Shown here: positions 31,590 to 39,073 of the stretch, piece after piece
How positions within the stretch are numbered: position 1 is the stretch's first letter
How the letters are laid out: each line of letters begins with the position of its first letter
NCBI GenBank assembly: GCA_965230185.1
Contig: OZ245995.1
Span: 4,030,001 to 4,094,000 of the forward strand
DNA: 64,000 nucleotides
Direction: 5' to 3'
Source of the DNA: Motiliproteus sp965230185
Lineage (GTDB): Bacteria; Pseudomonadota; Gammaproteobacteria; Pseudomonadales; Balneatricaceae
The notes under the pieces: model-generated
The model's input: the letters and a program-made list of their open reading frames with translations, nothing else
Told to the model about the DNA's origin: nothing
The model's database searches: none
Program-made: the position numbers and the translations under genes

Positions 31590-31604
31590 TCAAGGAGCAG
31601 CGCT

Positions 31605-31991
31605 ATGGGCACACCCGCCATCATCGAAGGATCGACATTACAGGCCACGGTAGGCCAACTGAGCGTGCGACAGACCGAAGCCGCATTGTGGGCTGCCGAA
31701 GGAAAGACAGACCCTGAAATCGCCATCCTGATCGGCCGCACCGCCAGAACCGTTAAGCACCACATCACCCAATCCATGGGCAAGCTGGACTGCCACACCC
31801 GAGCCCAGCTCGTGGCCAAGCTGTTCGTTGAGGGCGTGCTCTCTTCAAAGACCATGGCGCTGCTGCTCTCCTGCTCATTGCTGACAGGAATCATCACCAC
31901 CGGAGGCACGGATCAACCATTCCGAATCCGCGGTGGCGCACGGATTACTACACGGATTAATCGACCCTTGCAGGTTCACACAGGAGCGTAA
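31605..31991 (+). CDS. LuxR/GerE-type HTH regulator with hydrophobic tail
   Basis: A 128-residue protein. Residues 18-75 are a GerE helix-turn-helix (QLSVRQTEAALWAAEGKTDPEIAILIGRTARTVKHHITQSMGKLDCHTRAQLVAKLF). A hydrophobic segment follows (MALLLSCSLLTGIITTGG), possibly a membrane anchor. No sensor domain is present. It heads the rightward early operon under operator O3, and so may act as an early activator. Confidence 0.82.
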   Translation: MGTPAIIEGSTLQATVGQLSVRQTEAALWAAEGKTDPEIAILIGRTARTVKHHITQSMGKLDCHTRAQLVAKLFVEGVLSSKTMALLLSCSLLTGIITTGGTDQPFRIRGGARITTRINRPLQVHTGA

Positions 31992-31994
31992 GCC

Positions 31995-32234
31995 ATGCAT
32001 ATCTCAGCCCCCATCACCCTCGACGGACTGCAGTATCAGGCAAAGGCCATTGTGATCGGCGACCCGGCCAACACCGTTATGGATCGCGTCCACGTCTGCG
32101 ATCCGGATAACGGCCAGGAAGTCCCTATCAGCCCGGCGGAATACCACGTCGCCAGCCTGGCACTGTTCGAGACCTGTCAGGAACTGGCCGCCAGCCACCC
32201 CCGCGCCAGCGTGTTCACTCAGCAAGCGTTTTGA
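31995..32234 (+). CDS. Hypothetical early phage protein
   Basis: A 79-residue protein three bases after the LuxR-type gene, same strand. The sequence (MHISAPITLDGLQYQAKAIVIGDPANTVMDRVHVCDPDNGQEVPIS...) suggests a small beta-rich fold and a C-terminal helix. A GGAG ribosome-binding site is present. No family was recognised. Confidence 0.65.
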   Translation: MHISAPITLDGLQYQAKAIVIGDPANTVMDRVHVCDPDNGQEVPISPAEYHVASLALFETCQELAASHPRASVFTQQAF

Positions 32235-32249
32235 CCGGAGGTTACCGCC

Positions 32250-32522
32250 ATGGAACGTCGCATCACCCACCAGGAAGCACCCCAGTGGACCGCTAACAAG
32301 TTCGCCAACGCACTGCTGGAAGGCATGCTGATCATCGGCTTTGTGCTGGCGACATGGATCATCGTGGCCGGCATCTTCTCACTAACAGAGATTCACAACC
32401 CTGCAAACCGAGGCAGCCAGCCGCTGGACGGGCCTGCAGGGCATCAGCAGTACCGAGCAATATCCAGCACGGCAGCCACGACGGCACCACTCCCAGTTCA
32501 GCTGCTGCCACAGCCGAACTAA
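32250..32522 (+). CDS. Single-span membrane protein
   Basis: A 90-residue protein with one membrane segment (NALLEGMLIIGFVLATWIIVAGIFSL) and a polar, proline- and alanine-rich C-terminus. CGGAGG precedes the start. It lies between two small early genes and SSB in one rightward operon. The function is unknown. Confidence 0.65.
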   Translation: MERRITHQEAPQWTANKFANALLEGMLIIGFVLATWIIVAGIFSLTEIHNPANRGSQPLDGPAGHQQYRAISSTAATTAPLPVQLLPQPN

Positions 32523-32628
32523 AAAACAGGTGTCGGGCAAGGCCGGGCCGCCGGTCCCGAGATACACCATGCACTGCATGGTTAACCGGTGAATTTTTCC
32601 ACCTTCAGTCAACAGTAAGGAACAACAC

Positions 32629-33162
32629 ATGGCACGCGGAGTTAACAAAGTCATCCTGGTCGGCAACCTGGGGCAGGACCCCGAAGTCCGGTATATGCCC
32701 AACGGCAACGCCGTGACCAACATAACCCTGGCCACCAGCGACAGTTGGAAGGACCGGGAAACTGGCCAGCCCCAGGAGCGCACCGAATGGCACCGGGTGG
32801 TGTTCTTCGGCAAGCTCGCCGAGATCGCCGGCCAGTACCTGAAGAAGGGCTCCAAAGTCTACGTCGAAGGCGCCCTGCGCACCCGCAAATGGCAGGACCA
32901 GTCCGGACAGGACCGCTACACCACCGAGATCGTGGTCGATATCAACGGCCAGATGCAGATGCTGGACAGGCAGAGCGACGCCGCCGGCGCCAGAGCGCAG
33001 CAGCAGGCCGAAGCCTACGACCAGGGTCAAGGGCGGCAGAACTCCCCAGCCCCAGCACAGGGAACCACTCAGCAGCCGGCGCCCGGGGCTGAAGATTTTG
33101 ATGATGATATCCCCTTCGCTCGCCTGGGTATGCAGTGGCGTGGCGGCGAACTGATTATCTGA
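32629..33162 (+). CDS. ssb: Single-stranded DNA-binding protein
   Basis: A 177-residue OB-fold protein that coats ssDNA in replication and recombination. The fold is MARGVNKVILVGNLGQDPEVRYMPNGNAVTNITLATSDSW...TEWHRVVFFGKLAEIAGQYLKKGSKVYVEGALRTRKW, very close to bacterial SSB. A Gln-rich linker follows. The usual acidic tip DDDIPF is present but is followed by about 14 more residues (ARLGMQWRGGELII), so it is not C-terminal and may bind host partners differently. Confidence 0.95.
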   Translation: MARGVNKVILVGNLGQDPEVRYMPNGNAVTNITLATSDSWKDRETGQPQERTEWHRVVFFGKLAEIAGQYLKKGSKVYVEGALRTRKWQDQSGQDRYTTEIVVDINGQMQMLDRQSDAAGARAQQQAEAYDQGQGRQNSPAPAQGTTQQPAPGAEDFDDDIPFARLGMQWRGGELII

Positions 33163-33177
33163 ACCGGAGGGTGACCG

Positions 33178-33435
33178 ATGAACGCACAACCACTGCAGCT
33201 GAAGCCCTGGGAATTCGAGATCCACGGCGCCACGTACCGGATCTGCGGCGACAAGACCGAGCGCCGCTTTCAGGGCCTGTGGATTCGCATCGACCGCGGC
33301 AACCCGGACCGCATCGGCCAGCTGTTTCGGGTCGGCGTGCTCCTGCTGCTGGCGGTGATCCTGCTGCCGCTGGATGAATTCCCCCGCCCCACCCCGGCGG
33401 GACGGCCTGGCCGGGTCGAGATGAACGCACTGTAG
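33178..33435 (+). CDS. Small membrane protein downstream of ssb
   Basis: An 85-residue protein with a polar N-terminal domain (WEFEIHGATYRICGDKTERRFQGLWIRIDRG) and a membrane span near residues 50-66 (LFRVGVLLLLAVILLPL). CGGAGGGTGA precedes the start. It follows ssb by 15 bases. The function is unknown. Confidence 0.62.
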   Translation: MNAQPLQLKPWEFEIHGATYRICGDKTERRFQGLWIRIDRGNPDRIGQLFRVGVLLLLAVILLPLDEFPRPTPAGRPGRVEMNAL

Positions 33436-33443
33436 GTAGAGCT

Positions 33444-33665
33444 ATGAGCAAGACAATCAAATGTACCGTCTGCCGGAAACACATGGGAGAAATCCGCGAC
33501 GCCTCGTTACGAAAAGGCCTGCGGGTTATCTGCGAACCCTGTGACAACCGACGACTGAAATCGCTGGTAGAGCTGCAAAAACTGAGGGGGTCGCCAGCGT
33601 CGAAGAAGGACTCAATCAGAGACATTCTGGATGACATAACCACAATCGCTCAGGGCAAGCGTTAA
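33444..33665 (+). CDS. Small zinc-ribbon protein
   Basis: A 73-residue protein with two Cys pairs (CTVCRKHMGEIRDASLRKGLRVICEPC) forming a probable zinc ribbon, and a charged C-terminal helix. Such small zinc-ribbon proteins are common in phage early operons and often act as regulators or nuclease cofactors. The role is unknown here. Confidence 0.7.
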   Translation: MSKTIKCTVCRKHMGEIRDASLRKGLRVICEPCDNRRLKSLVELQKLRGSPASKKDSIRDILDDITTIAQGKR

Positions 33666-33718
33666 CCCCTTTTAACTTTCCCATGGATACAGAGAACACA
33701 AAGGCCGGGAGGCTGAAA

Positions 33719-34501
33719 ATGGATACTCAACGGATCGTTTGCTGGTTCTCCTGCGGGGCCGCCAGTGCCGTTGCCACCAAACTGACCATCGCCGAAAACC
33801 AACGGGGCGAAAACCTGCCGCTGGTGATCGCTTATACCGAGATCGAAGAGGAGCACCCGGACAACCGCCGCTTTCTGGCTGAGTGTCAGGACTGGTTCGG
33901 CCAGGAAATTCAGGTACTGCGGAATGATCAGTATGACGCCTCGATCTATGAGGTGTTTCGCAGGACTCGCTATCTCAAAGGTCCGAGCGGTGCGGCCTGT
34001 ACCCGGTTGCTGAAAAAAGAGGTGCGGAGTCAGTTTGAGCGGCCCAATGATCGCCAGGTATTCGGCTACACGATCGAGGAACAACACCGCGTAGACCGAT
34101 TTATCGACGCCAATAACCATGTGGATCTAGTTACGCCACTGATCGACAAGGGCCTGAGCAAACAGGACTGCCTGGCCATGCTGGCCAACGCCGGGATTGA
34201 ACTGCCCGCCATGTATAAGCTCGGCTACAAGAACAACAACTGCATCGGCTGCGTGAAAGGCGAAGCCGGTTACTGGAACAAAATACGGGTGGATTTTCCC
34301 GAGGTGTTTGAACGGATGGCGCAGGTTGAAGAATCCCTTGGTCGCACCGTCTGCAAGATCGAACGAACCATCGACGGTAAGAAAACACTGGAGCGCATTC
34401 CGCTCAGAGAGCTGTCGCCAGATGCCGGCAATTACGAAGCTGAGGCGGACATCAGCTGCGGCATCTTCTGCCAGCTGGCGGAGCAGGATCTGGTGGCGTA
34501 A
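33719..34501 (+). CDS. PAPS-reductase-like PP-loop protein
   Basis: A 260-residue protein. ATG 33719 is preferred to 33683 because GGGAGG lies just upstream. The PP loop is WFSCGAASAVATKL. Features of the phosphoadenosine phosphosulfate reductase/DndC-like family include AYTEIEEEHPDNRRFL, CTRLLKKEVRSQFE and the paired cysteines NCIGCVKGEAGYW. In phages such proteins are proposed to take part in sulfur-based or other nucleotide modification. Substrate and partner genes are not apparent here. Confidence 0.82.
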   Translation: MDTQRIVCWFSCGAASAVATKLTIAENQRGENLPLVIAYTEIEEEHPDNRRFLAECQDWFGQEIQVLRNDQYDASIYEVFRRTRYLKGPSGAACTRLLKKEVRSQFERPNDRQVFGYTIEEQHRVDRFIDANNHVDLVTPLIDKGLSKQDCLAMLANAGIELPAMYKLGYKNNNCIGCVKGEAGYWNKIRVDFPEVFERMAQVEESLGRTVCKIERTIDGKKTLERIPLRELSPDAGNYEAEADISCGIFCQLAEQDLVA

Positions 34502-34538
34502 CGCCTTAAGACTCTTCAACGAATAGAGGAACCAACAC

Positions 34539-34766
34539 ATGTACCGCGTAGAAATGATTCCAAAGCAAAGCACCATTAACGAATGTCTCGAGTTCTGGAA
34601 AGCCAGCGGGCGTGAAGACGAAACGGGCAACGGACAGTTTGTATTTGAAGACGTTGAAGCCGTCCCGGTTGATTCAGGAACGCTCGAGATTCACAAAGGC
34701 GGTCAGATCTACCTATACAACCTGGCTGACTTTTACCGCATCAAGATTATTCCGATCACTGAGTAG
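34539..34766 (+). CDS. Small hypothetical phage protein
   Basis: A 75-residue protein (MYRVEMIPKQSTINECLEFWKASGREDETGNGQFVFEDVEAVPVDSGTLEIHKGGQIYLYNLADFYRIK) with a mixed alpha-beta pattern. GAGGAACC precedes the start. It opens the run of very small genes that extends to 37 kb. No family was recognised. Confidence 0.65.
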   Translation: MYRVEMIPKQSTINECLEFWKASGREDETGNGQFVFEDVEAVPVDSGTLEIHKGGQIYLYNLADFYRIKIIPITE

Positions 34767-34789
34767 GAAACTGCCGGAGAAGACGAAAA

Positions 34790-34999
34790 ATGACTGAGTT
34801 TGAAGCTGACTGCCTCTATGAGGACATAAAAAGAGATGCTTCTGCTATCCGAGATAGCTCAGAAAAAGGGTGTGAAAAAGCGAAGCGAGTAATAGAGCTC
34901 CACAGAATGTGCGTAGTGAGTGCGGACGTTCCAACAGTCACCCTTCTTGGCTGCGCTTACAAAGATTGGGTTAAGGAAAATGCCGGAGAAGAGAGATGA
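34790..34999 (+). CDS. Small hypothetical phage protein
   Basis: A 69-residue helical protein (MTEFEADCLYEDIKRDASAIRDSSEKGCEKAKRVIELHRM...) ending in NAGEER. The module TGCCGGAGAAGA occurs both before its start (34772) and at its end (34981), where it supplies the ribosome-binding site of the next gene. It overlaps that gene by 4 bases. Confidence 0.65.
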   Translation: MTEFEADCLYEDIKRDASAIRDSSEKGCEKAKRVIELHRMCVVSADVPTVTLLGCAYKDWVKENAGEER

Positions 35000-35256
35000 C
35001 TGAACAACCAACACTGCACCAGTGCCCATACTGTCCGGCCACCAAATGCTCAATGGATGAGCCGTGCGACGGATGCGAAACCAAGGCCATTTCTCTTGGT
35101 GAATGCGGATGCTACTGCACGCAATGCAACAACTGGATCAGCGAAACATCGCTGCCGGTGAACACCGATGCCAATGGCAACCGTGTCTGCTCAGAGGGCT
35201 GTCAGGACGAAGCTAACTTCGATATCGGGCGAGATATGAAAGAGGGAGAGGGTTAA
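34996..35256 (+). CDS. Cysteine-rich zinc-binding phage protein
   Basis: An 86-residue protein with about ten cysteines in pairs (CPYCPATKCSMDEPCDGCE; CGCYCTQC; CSEGC), probably binding two zinc ions. It ends KEGEG and is the first gene carrying the GGGAGAGGGTTAA end module. The function is unknown. Confidence 0.7.
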   Translation: MTEQPTLHQCPYCPATKCSMDEPCDGCETKAISLGECGCYCTQCNNWISETSLPVNTDANGNRVCSEGCQDEANFDIGRDMKEGEG

Positions 35257-35259
35257 GAA

Positions 35260-35457
35260 ATGGGCGCAACAGCATCGGCAATAGTAACGGTCACGGTTGA
35301 AGTTCCAGTACCCGGCGGATGGGGTTCAGATTGCACTATCGAGCAGGTTAACAGACAGGCATCAGAGAAAGCTCAGTCAATGCTGAATAACGCCATTGGG
35401 CCAACGAAATTCCGGCTCGTCGGCGACCCCAAAGTCAAAAAAGTTATCGTTGGATAG
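35260..35457 (+). CDS. Small cassette gene, unknown
   Basis: A 65-residue protein (MGATASAIVTVTVEVPVPGGWGSDCTIEQVNRQASEKAQSMLNNAIGP...KKVIVG). It has an amphipathic beta strand start and a helix. It is the only member of the array that lacks the KQGEG end; the module instead lies right after its TAG stop. The function is unknown. Confidence 0.65.
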   Translation: MGATASAIVTVTVEVPVPGGWGSDCTIEQVNRQASEKAQSMLNNAIGPTKFRLVGDPKVKKVIVG

Positions 35458-35470
35458 AGGGAGAGGGTTA

Positions 35471-35698
35471 ATGAAACAGCTTACCGACGCCCATCTGATT
35501 GATAGCGCTATCGGCACCCTGAAACGATTCGGATTCAATGCCGATCGCGGGAACTTCGACATGATTTTAACTGTGGCCATGGAAGACGCCCGAGACGGCA
35601 ATGCGCGACTGGATGCTATCCGGTCATTGACTGATCTAACGATTAATCATGGCCTGGATCTTAAAGCGTTTCTCGATACGAAACAGGGAGAGGATTAA
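35471..35698 (+). CDS. Small cassette gene ending KQGED
   Basis: A 75-residue protein starting at ATG 35471, which is part of the module TTAATG. The sequence (MKQLTDAHLIDSAIGTLKRFGFNADRGNFDMILTVAMEDARDGNARLDAIRSLTDLT...) is helical. It ends in the module-encoded K-Q-G-E-D. No family was recognised. Confidence 0.68.
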   Translation: MKQLTDAHLIDSAIGTLKRFGFNADRGNFDMILTVAMEDARDGNARLDAIRSLTDLTINHGLDLKAFLDTKQGED

Positions 35699-35702
35699 AA
35701 AA

Positions 35703-36170
35703 ATGGATTACCGAAAAGCTATGTCAGACCTGCAACCGTACGCGTTTTTTCTTGGTGACGGCCCGTCGGTGAACAAGGTGCCGTTCGTCGCTGGCAATCA
35801 CATTGAGCGCTTGGCTGCCATTGAATTGGCGTGTAATGCGCAGGATGAGATAGACCGACTCAAGGCTCTGACTGAACGTCTGATCTCACACGCTCATGAT
35901 GCCATAGATAATCCAGGGGTAGCCCAAATTATCTGCTGTGAAGCGCTGGCATTGTCTGCCGATGAGTCACTGGCAGAGCATGATGCAGCCCTTCTGGAGA
36001 GCATTGCAGCGGAGGTTCAAGATCATGCAGACCAGATCAAAGTTGCTCTCGTAGAGTTTGGTGAAGGCTCACGAGTCAACACCGTGGAAGCAGGAGTTTC
36101 TGCCCAACAACTCAGAGATAGAGCAGCAGATATTCGCAAACAAGCGGATAGAAAACAGGGAGAGGGTTAA
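35703..36170 (+). CDS. Cassette gene, Ead/Ea22-like length, ending KQGEG
   Basis: A 155-residue protein starting at ATG 35703. It begins DYRKAMSDLQPYAFFLGDG and carries a helical segment (IERLAAIELACNAQDEIDRLKALTERLISHAHDAIDN), a second acidic helix and the end DRKQGEG. The pattern of long helices around an ELxxLK-like core is seen in phage Ea22/Ead proteins, but the match is loose. The function is unknown. Confidence 0.65.
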   Translation: MDYRKAMSDLQPYAFFLGDGPSVNKVPFVAGNHIERLAAIELACNAQDEIDRLKALTERLISHAHDAIDNPGVAQIICCEALALSADESLAEHDAALLESIAAEVQDHADQIKVALVEFGEGSRVNTVEAGVSAQQLRDRAADIRKQADRKQGEG

Positions 36171-36174
36171 ACCG

Positions 36175-36369
36175 ATGGGTATAGATGACGATTTGGGCGA
36201 TGTGGATGTGCTGGTGCTTTCTAAGGACCTGATTGTCACCGATATCCAGAGGCTTGCCTCTCTGAGGGGTTACAGCATTGATGATATCACCAGCGCCCTT
36301 GAGTCGGTTCAGGCAGAGATACACGGGCATTTAGAATCATTGGCAGATAGTAAACAGGGAGAGGGTTAA
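36175..36369 (+). CDS. Small acidic cassette gene ending KQGEG
   Basis: A 64-residue acidic protein starting at ATG 36175 (MGIDDDLGDVDVLVLSKDLIVTDIQRLASLRGYSIDDITSALESVQAEIHGHL). The charge and helical pattern recall small phage mimic or regulator proteins. It lies wholly within the cassette array. The function is unknown. Confidence 0.66.
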   Translation: MGIDDDLGDVDVLVLSKDLIVTDIQRLASLRGYSIDDITSALESVQAEIHGHLESLADSKQGEG

Positions 36370-36372
36370 TCC

Positions 36373-36513
36373 ATGGGCATGGGAATTACCCGCGTCAGGG
36401 TGCCACCTCTCCGTATCGAAGCAGAGCCTATAAAGCCCGCCCATCGAAGCTATGGACCAGTCAGGAAGCGGGGCAAGGGCAAAGTACAGAAATGGAAAAA
36501 GGGAGAGGGTTAA
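36373..36513 (+). CDS. Very small basic cassette gene ending KKGEG
   Basis: A 46-residue, strongly basic protein starting at ATG 36373: MGMGITRVRVPPLRIEAEPI, then proline-rich and arginine/lysine-rich stretches, and the module-encoded end GEG. It overlaps the next start by one base (TAATG). It is supported by the flanking modules rather than by family. It may bind nucleic acid. Confidence 0.6.
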   Translation: MGMGITRVRVPPLRIEAEPIKPAHRSYGPVRKRGKGKVQKWKKGEG

Positions 36514-36707
36514 TGATTCACAACTCGACAAGCGTCTCTGATTTGAACCTCGTGATCCATGCAGGGTATCGAGTTGTGAATCATCCCAGGCGTAGACGCA
36601 CGCTTCTGAATCGCGGTGAACATATTCGCTGGAGTGAGGATTTCGGTGCGTGGATTTGGGATGCATCGGATATGAAATCACCGGATAGCAAACAGGGAGA
36701 GGGTTAA
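36513..36707 (+). CDS. Small cassette gene ending KQGEG
   Basis: A 64-residue protein starting at ATG 36513 (MIHNSTSVSDLNLVIHAGYRVVNHPRRRRTLLNRGEHIRWSEDFGAWIWDASDM). The middle is basic and the end aromatic. Both ends are formed by the module. The function is unknown. Confidence 0.65.
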   Translation: MIHNSTSVSDLNLVIHAGYRVVNHPRRRRTLLNRGEHIRWSEDFGAWIWDASDMKSPDSKQGEG

Positions 36708-36994
36708 TGGATCAATACGACGTAGATGCCTGGGTAGAAGATAACCACGAGATCGACGCATCGGCGCTTCTGGATGAAAAGCTGCCCAAGATGAGCGCCA
36801 AGCTGGCCCGACTGGATAAGCGTATTCGTGACGTTCTGGCCGAAGTTCAAACAGAGTTTCCTGACGCCCAGTACTACACGGCAAGCGGCGGGTTCCATTT
36901 GATTCTTGGGAGCACCCATTGCGATAGAGCCCATCCTCAACGGCAACGCTGGGCGTGGGGTGGATCAGCACATATCGGTGACGGGGATTGGTAG
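36707..36994 (+). CDS. Last cassette gene, unknown
   Basis: A 95-residue protein. Its ATG overlaps the preceding TAA. The N-terminal half is helical and charged (DNHEIDASALLDEKLPKMSAKLARLDKRIRDVLAEVQTEFPDAQYYTASGGFHLILG). The C-terminus is rich in Trp, His and Gly and lacks the GEG end, so this gene closes the array. The function is unknown. Confidence 0.65.
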   Translation: MDQYDVDAWVEDNHEIDASALLDEKLPKMSAKLARLDKRIRDVLAEVQTEFPDAQYYTASGGFHLILGSTHCDRAHPQRQRWAWGGSAHIGDGDW

Positions 36995-37090
36995 CTTAAC
37001 ACCCACCGCCTTTCCCATGTTTGTAGAGATATCGGGGCTTGCATAGGGGCTACACTGAAAAGCTCAAATGCATAGGAATAGGGACTCAAG

Positions 37091-37807
37091 ATGTTAAAAA
37101 AATCAATGGATCGATTGGTATCTCAGAAGGGGAAAGCGGCTGTTCTGACCAAGCAACAGGTGGGTGATTTGATGGCGGTTGCTGGACGAAACACCAAGAA
37201 CGGACGCCGCAATGTGGCAATGCTACAGATGCTGTTCGGGGCCGGCATGAGGGTTTCAGAAGTGGCTCAGTTGAAGGTAAAGGATGTGCTCAGCCCGAAT
37301 GGTGATCTGATGGAGGAATGCATACTGCCCTCCTCCTATACCAAAACTGGGAAATCTCGCCGGTTCTACCTGGTAGACCCAGACACCCGGGACGCGATTG
37401 ATGCCTATATCCAGCACCGGCTGGACCGCCGGCAGAACATCATCCACACCGGTGAGTATCGAGGCCTGAACCCGAAATCAAACCTGTTCCTGGCAGCTGG
37501 CGGTAAAGGTTATGCACTCAATACCAAGCGATACAAGACACAGAGCGGCATCAAGGAGACTCGGGTGGCCATCAGCCTGCAGAACGAGCTAACACGCATC
37601 ATCAAGCGGATCGGCGTACCAGGAGGGTCAACACACTCGGGACGCCGGACATTCGCAACCCGGGTCTACAGAAGAACAGGCAGCATCGAGACTGCACAGT
37701 TTCTGCTGGGGCATACGAACCCAGACCAGACGGTTACCTATATCGAGCCGGATCTGAAGAAGATCGATGAGGCTCATGTAAAAGCATTCAGCTACCTGGA
37801 ATATTGA
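37091..37807 (+). CDS. Second tyrosine recombinase, catalytic domain only
   Basis: A 238-residue protein with the tyrosine recombinase catalytic set: Arg in FGAGMRVSEVAQL, HSGRR for H-x-x-R, LLGHTNP for the second His and the nucleophile Tyr in VTYIEPDL. The usual N-terminal core-binding domain is reduced to about 25 residues. It lies 3 kb inside the prophage and not next to an att core, so it is not the obvious integrase. It could resolve multimers, invert or swap cassettes, or be a relic. Confidence 0.85.
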   Translation: MLKKSMDRLVSQKGKAAVLTKQQVGDLMAVAGRNTKNGRRNVAMLQMLFGAGMRVSEVAQLKVKDVLSPNGDLMEECILPSSYTKTGKSRRFYLVDPDTRDAIDAYIQHRLDRRQNIIHTGEYRGLNPKSNLFLAAGGKGYALNTKRYKTQSGIKETRVAISLQNELTRIIKRIGVPGGSTHSGRRTFATRVYRRTGSIETAQFLLGHTNPDQTVTYIEPDLKKIDEAHVKAFSYLEY

Positions 37808-37820
37808 GAGGACACCAGCC

Positions 37821-38060
37821 ATGACTTGCAGCATTTGCAAAGGAACCGGGAAACGCACAACAGGGGCCGATCAGGAGGGCAGGCGCTACAAGGTGGACTG
37901 CTTTTGCACTCGCCATGAGTGGAACGAGGACGGCTGCTGCATCCACTGCGGGTACGACGGCGCTGAAGCTGATTACTACAGCAGAAGAGGCTATGCACAC
38001 GAGTACCCAGACCTGAAAGGACCGTGCCTTAAGCGACAGCAACGGGAATACCGTCATTGA
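37821..38060 (+). CDS. DnaJ-like zinc-finger small protein
   Basis: A 79-residue protein with a CxxCxGxGxR start (TCSICKGTGKRTTG) typical of DnaJ-type central zinc fingers, then CFCTRHEWNEDGCCIHCGYDG. A second part is rich in Tyr and Arg. It follows the recombinase gene by 14 bases. The function is unknown. Confidence 0.65.
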   Translation: MTCSICKGTGKRTTGADQEGRRYKVDCFCTRHEWNEDGCCIHCGYDGAEADYYSRRGYAHEYPDLKGPCLKRQQREYRH

Positions 38061-38130
38061 GAGCCCAGAAGTGCATGAGAGCTATGAGTGCCTGAATTGG
38101 GTAGAACGAAACGATTAATAGGAAAGCCGT

Positions 38131-38388
38131 ATGACTGTCGAATCACCAGAAGTCGTTAAGATTGTGAAGATCCTAAAGCGCCATATTTGGATTGAGGGCG
38201 ACTTTTTTGGCGCCAAGCATGTGATGGTCCAGCACGAGGGCGACGAGCCTTTTGAGTATTGCACCTTCCACTACGATTATCGCCACACCAGCAACGCGAC
38301 GATCCGCCAGATTGCAGAAAATATGGCTCTCTCACTTGGCGCTGAAGCTCCGGTTGAGTTCCGGAATCGACCATTAGATTTAGGATAG
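38131..38388 (+). CDS. Small hypothetical phage protein
   Basis: An 85-residue protein (MTVESPEVVKIVKILKRHIWIEGDFFGAKHVMVQHEGDEPFEYCTFHYDYRHTSNATIRQIAENMALSLG). It is mixed beta then helix, rich in His and aromatic residues. It starts after one ATAGGAAAGC module and ends in the next. No family was recognised. Confidence 0.65.
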   Translation: MTVESPEVVKIVKILKRHIWIEGDFFGAKHVMVQHEGDEPFEYCTFHYDYRHTSNATIRQIAENMALSLGAEAPVEFRNRPLDLG

Positions 38389-38399
38389 GAAAGCTGAGC

Positions 38400-38591
38400 A
38401 TGAACTACACACCCCGGGAAGTGGCAAAGCTGCTAGCCAATAGGATCCACCAACCTCACTACATTGAGGGATTGATCAGGCGCTGTATCGCGCACCACCA
38501 ATCACGCGACCTCACCCGGGACGAGCATGAGGCGCTTTTAAAAGCTTCGACACGATCCGGAACGTTAATAGCCAAAGGCAAGAAGGCATAG
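38400..38591 (+). CDS. Small hypothetical phage protein
   Basis: A 63-residue basic helical protein (MNYTPREVAKLLANRIHQPHYIEGLIRRCIAHHQSRDLTRDEHEALLKASTRSG). The stretch PREVAKLLANRI resembles the first helices of small DNA-binding proteins. It lies between two repeated modules. The function is unknown. Confidence 0.6.
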   Translation: MNYTPREVAKLLANRIHQPHYIEGLIRRCIAHHQSRDLTRDEHEALLKASTRSGTLIAKGKKA

Positions 38592-38612
38592 GAAATCGAC
38601 AGGAAAGCAGTG

Positions 38613-39062
38613 ATGAGCAGATTTGACCGGCAGGACTCACCCACCAGCGCTGTTTCTGATGAAAGCGAGATAAATGCCAACGAACTGGTAAAGAAATTCA
38701 ACGAGACGGACCCGAGGGTATATATGGACACCAGTAAACCAGATAGTTACCACGCCCATGAAGTCATCGACCGGCTTCACATCGCCAACTGCATGCTGGA
38801 TCAGATGTTCACCGACCATCCGTTCGTGGAAGCACACCCCGAGGTGAAAGCGCTGATCGATGAGGCCGGCACCAAGCTGGCAGAGGCGTACCAGAAAGCG
38901 TCAGAAGTGGACGAGCAATCTGACAATCGGCCGGAGTATACCCTGGCACGCATAAAGGCCATAAACACCTATCTTGAGGAGTCTGGACCGTATGCTGATT
39001 TACAAGTCATTAAGGCCGAGGTCGGTGAAACCATTCTTCGAGCTGAAGGAAAATACATATAG
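38613..39062 (+). CDS. Hypothetical phage protein, helical
   Basis: A 149-residue protein taken from ATG 38613; GTG 38610 is also possible. The sequence is acidic and helical after a Ser-rich start (INANELVKKFNETDPRVYMDTSKPDSYHAHEVIDRLHIANCMLDQMF...EAHPEVKALIDEAGTKLAEAYQKA). No domain was recognised. AGGAAAGC precedes the start. Confidence 0.65.
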   Translation: MSRFDRQDSPTSAVSDESEINANELVKKFNETDPRVYMDTSKPDSYHAHEVIDRLHIANCMLDQMFTDHPFVEAHPEVKALIDEAGTKLAEAYQKASEVDEQSDNRPEYTLARIKAINTYLEESGPYADLQVIKAEVGETILRAEGKYI

Positions 39063-39073
39063 GGAAGGAGAGC

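Larger units (their letters stand above)
35244..36707 (+). repeat. Seven-copy stop/ribosome-binding module GGGAGAGGGTTAA
   Basis: Copies lie at 35244-35256, 35459-35471, 35686-35698 (one change), 36158-36170, 36357-36369, 36501-36513 and 36695-36707. In six of the seven the module encodes the last residues G-E-G (or G-E-D) and the TAA stop, and in all it also gives the AGGGAGAGG ribosome-binding site of the next gene. Four copies share the longer end K-Q-G-E, with identical DNA (AAACAGGGAGAG). Confidence 0.9.
38118..38610 (+). repeat. Second repeated intergenic module, ATAGGAAAGC
   Basis: ATAGGAAAGC occurs at 38118-38127 and 38385-38394, and a close copy (ACAGGAAAGC) ends at 38608. Each supplies a ribosome-binding site (AGGAAAG) just ahead of a small gene, and at two of the three sites its TAG or nearby bases form the stop of the previous gene. 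A related ATAGGAATAGG precedes the recombinase gene at 37072. It parallels the GGGAGAGGGTTAA set. Confidence 0.7.
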
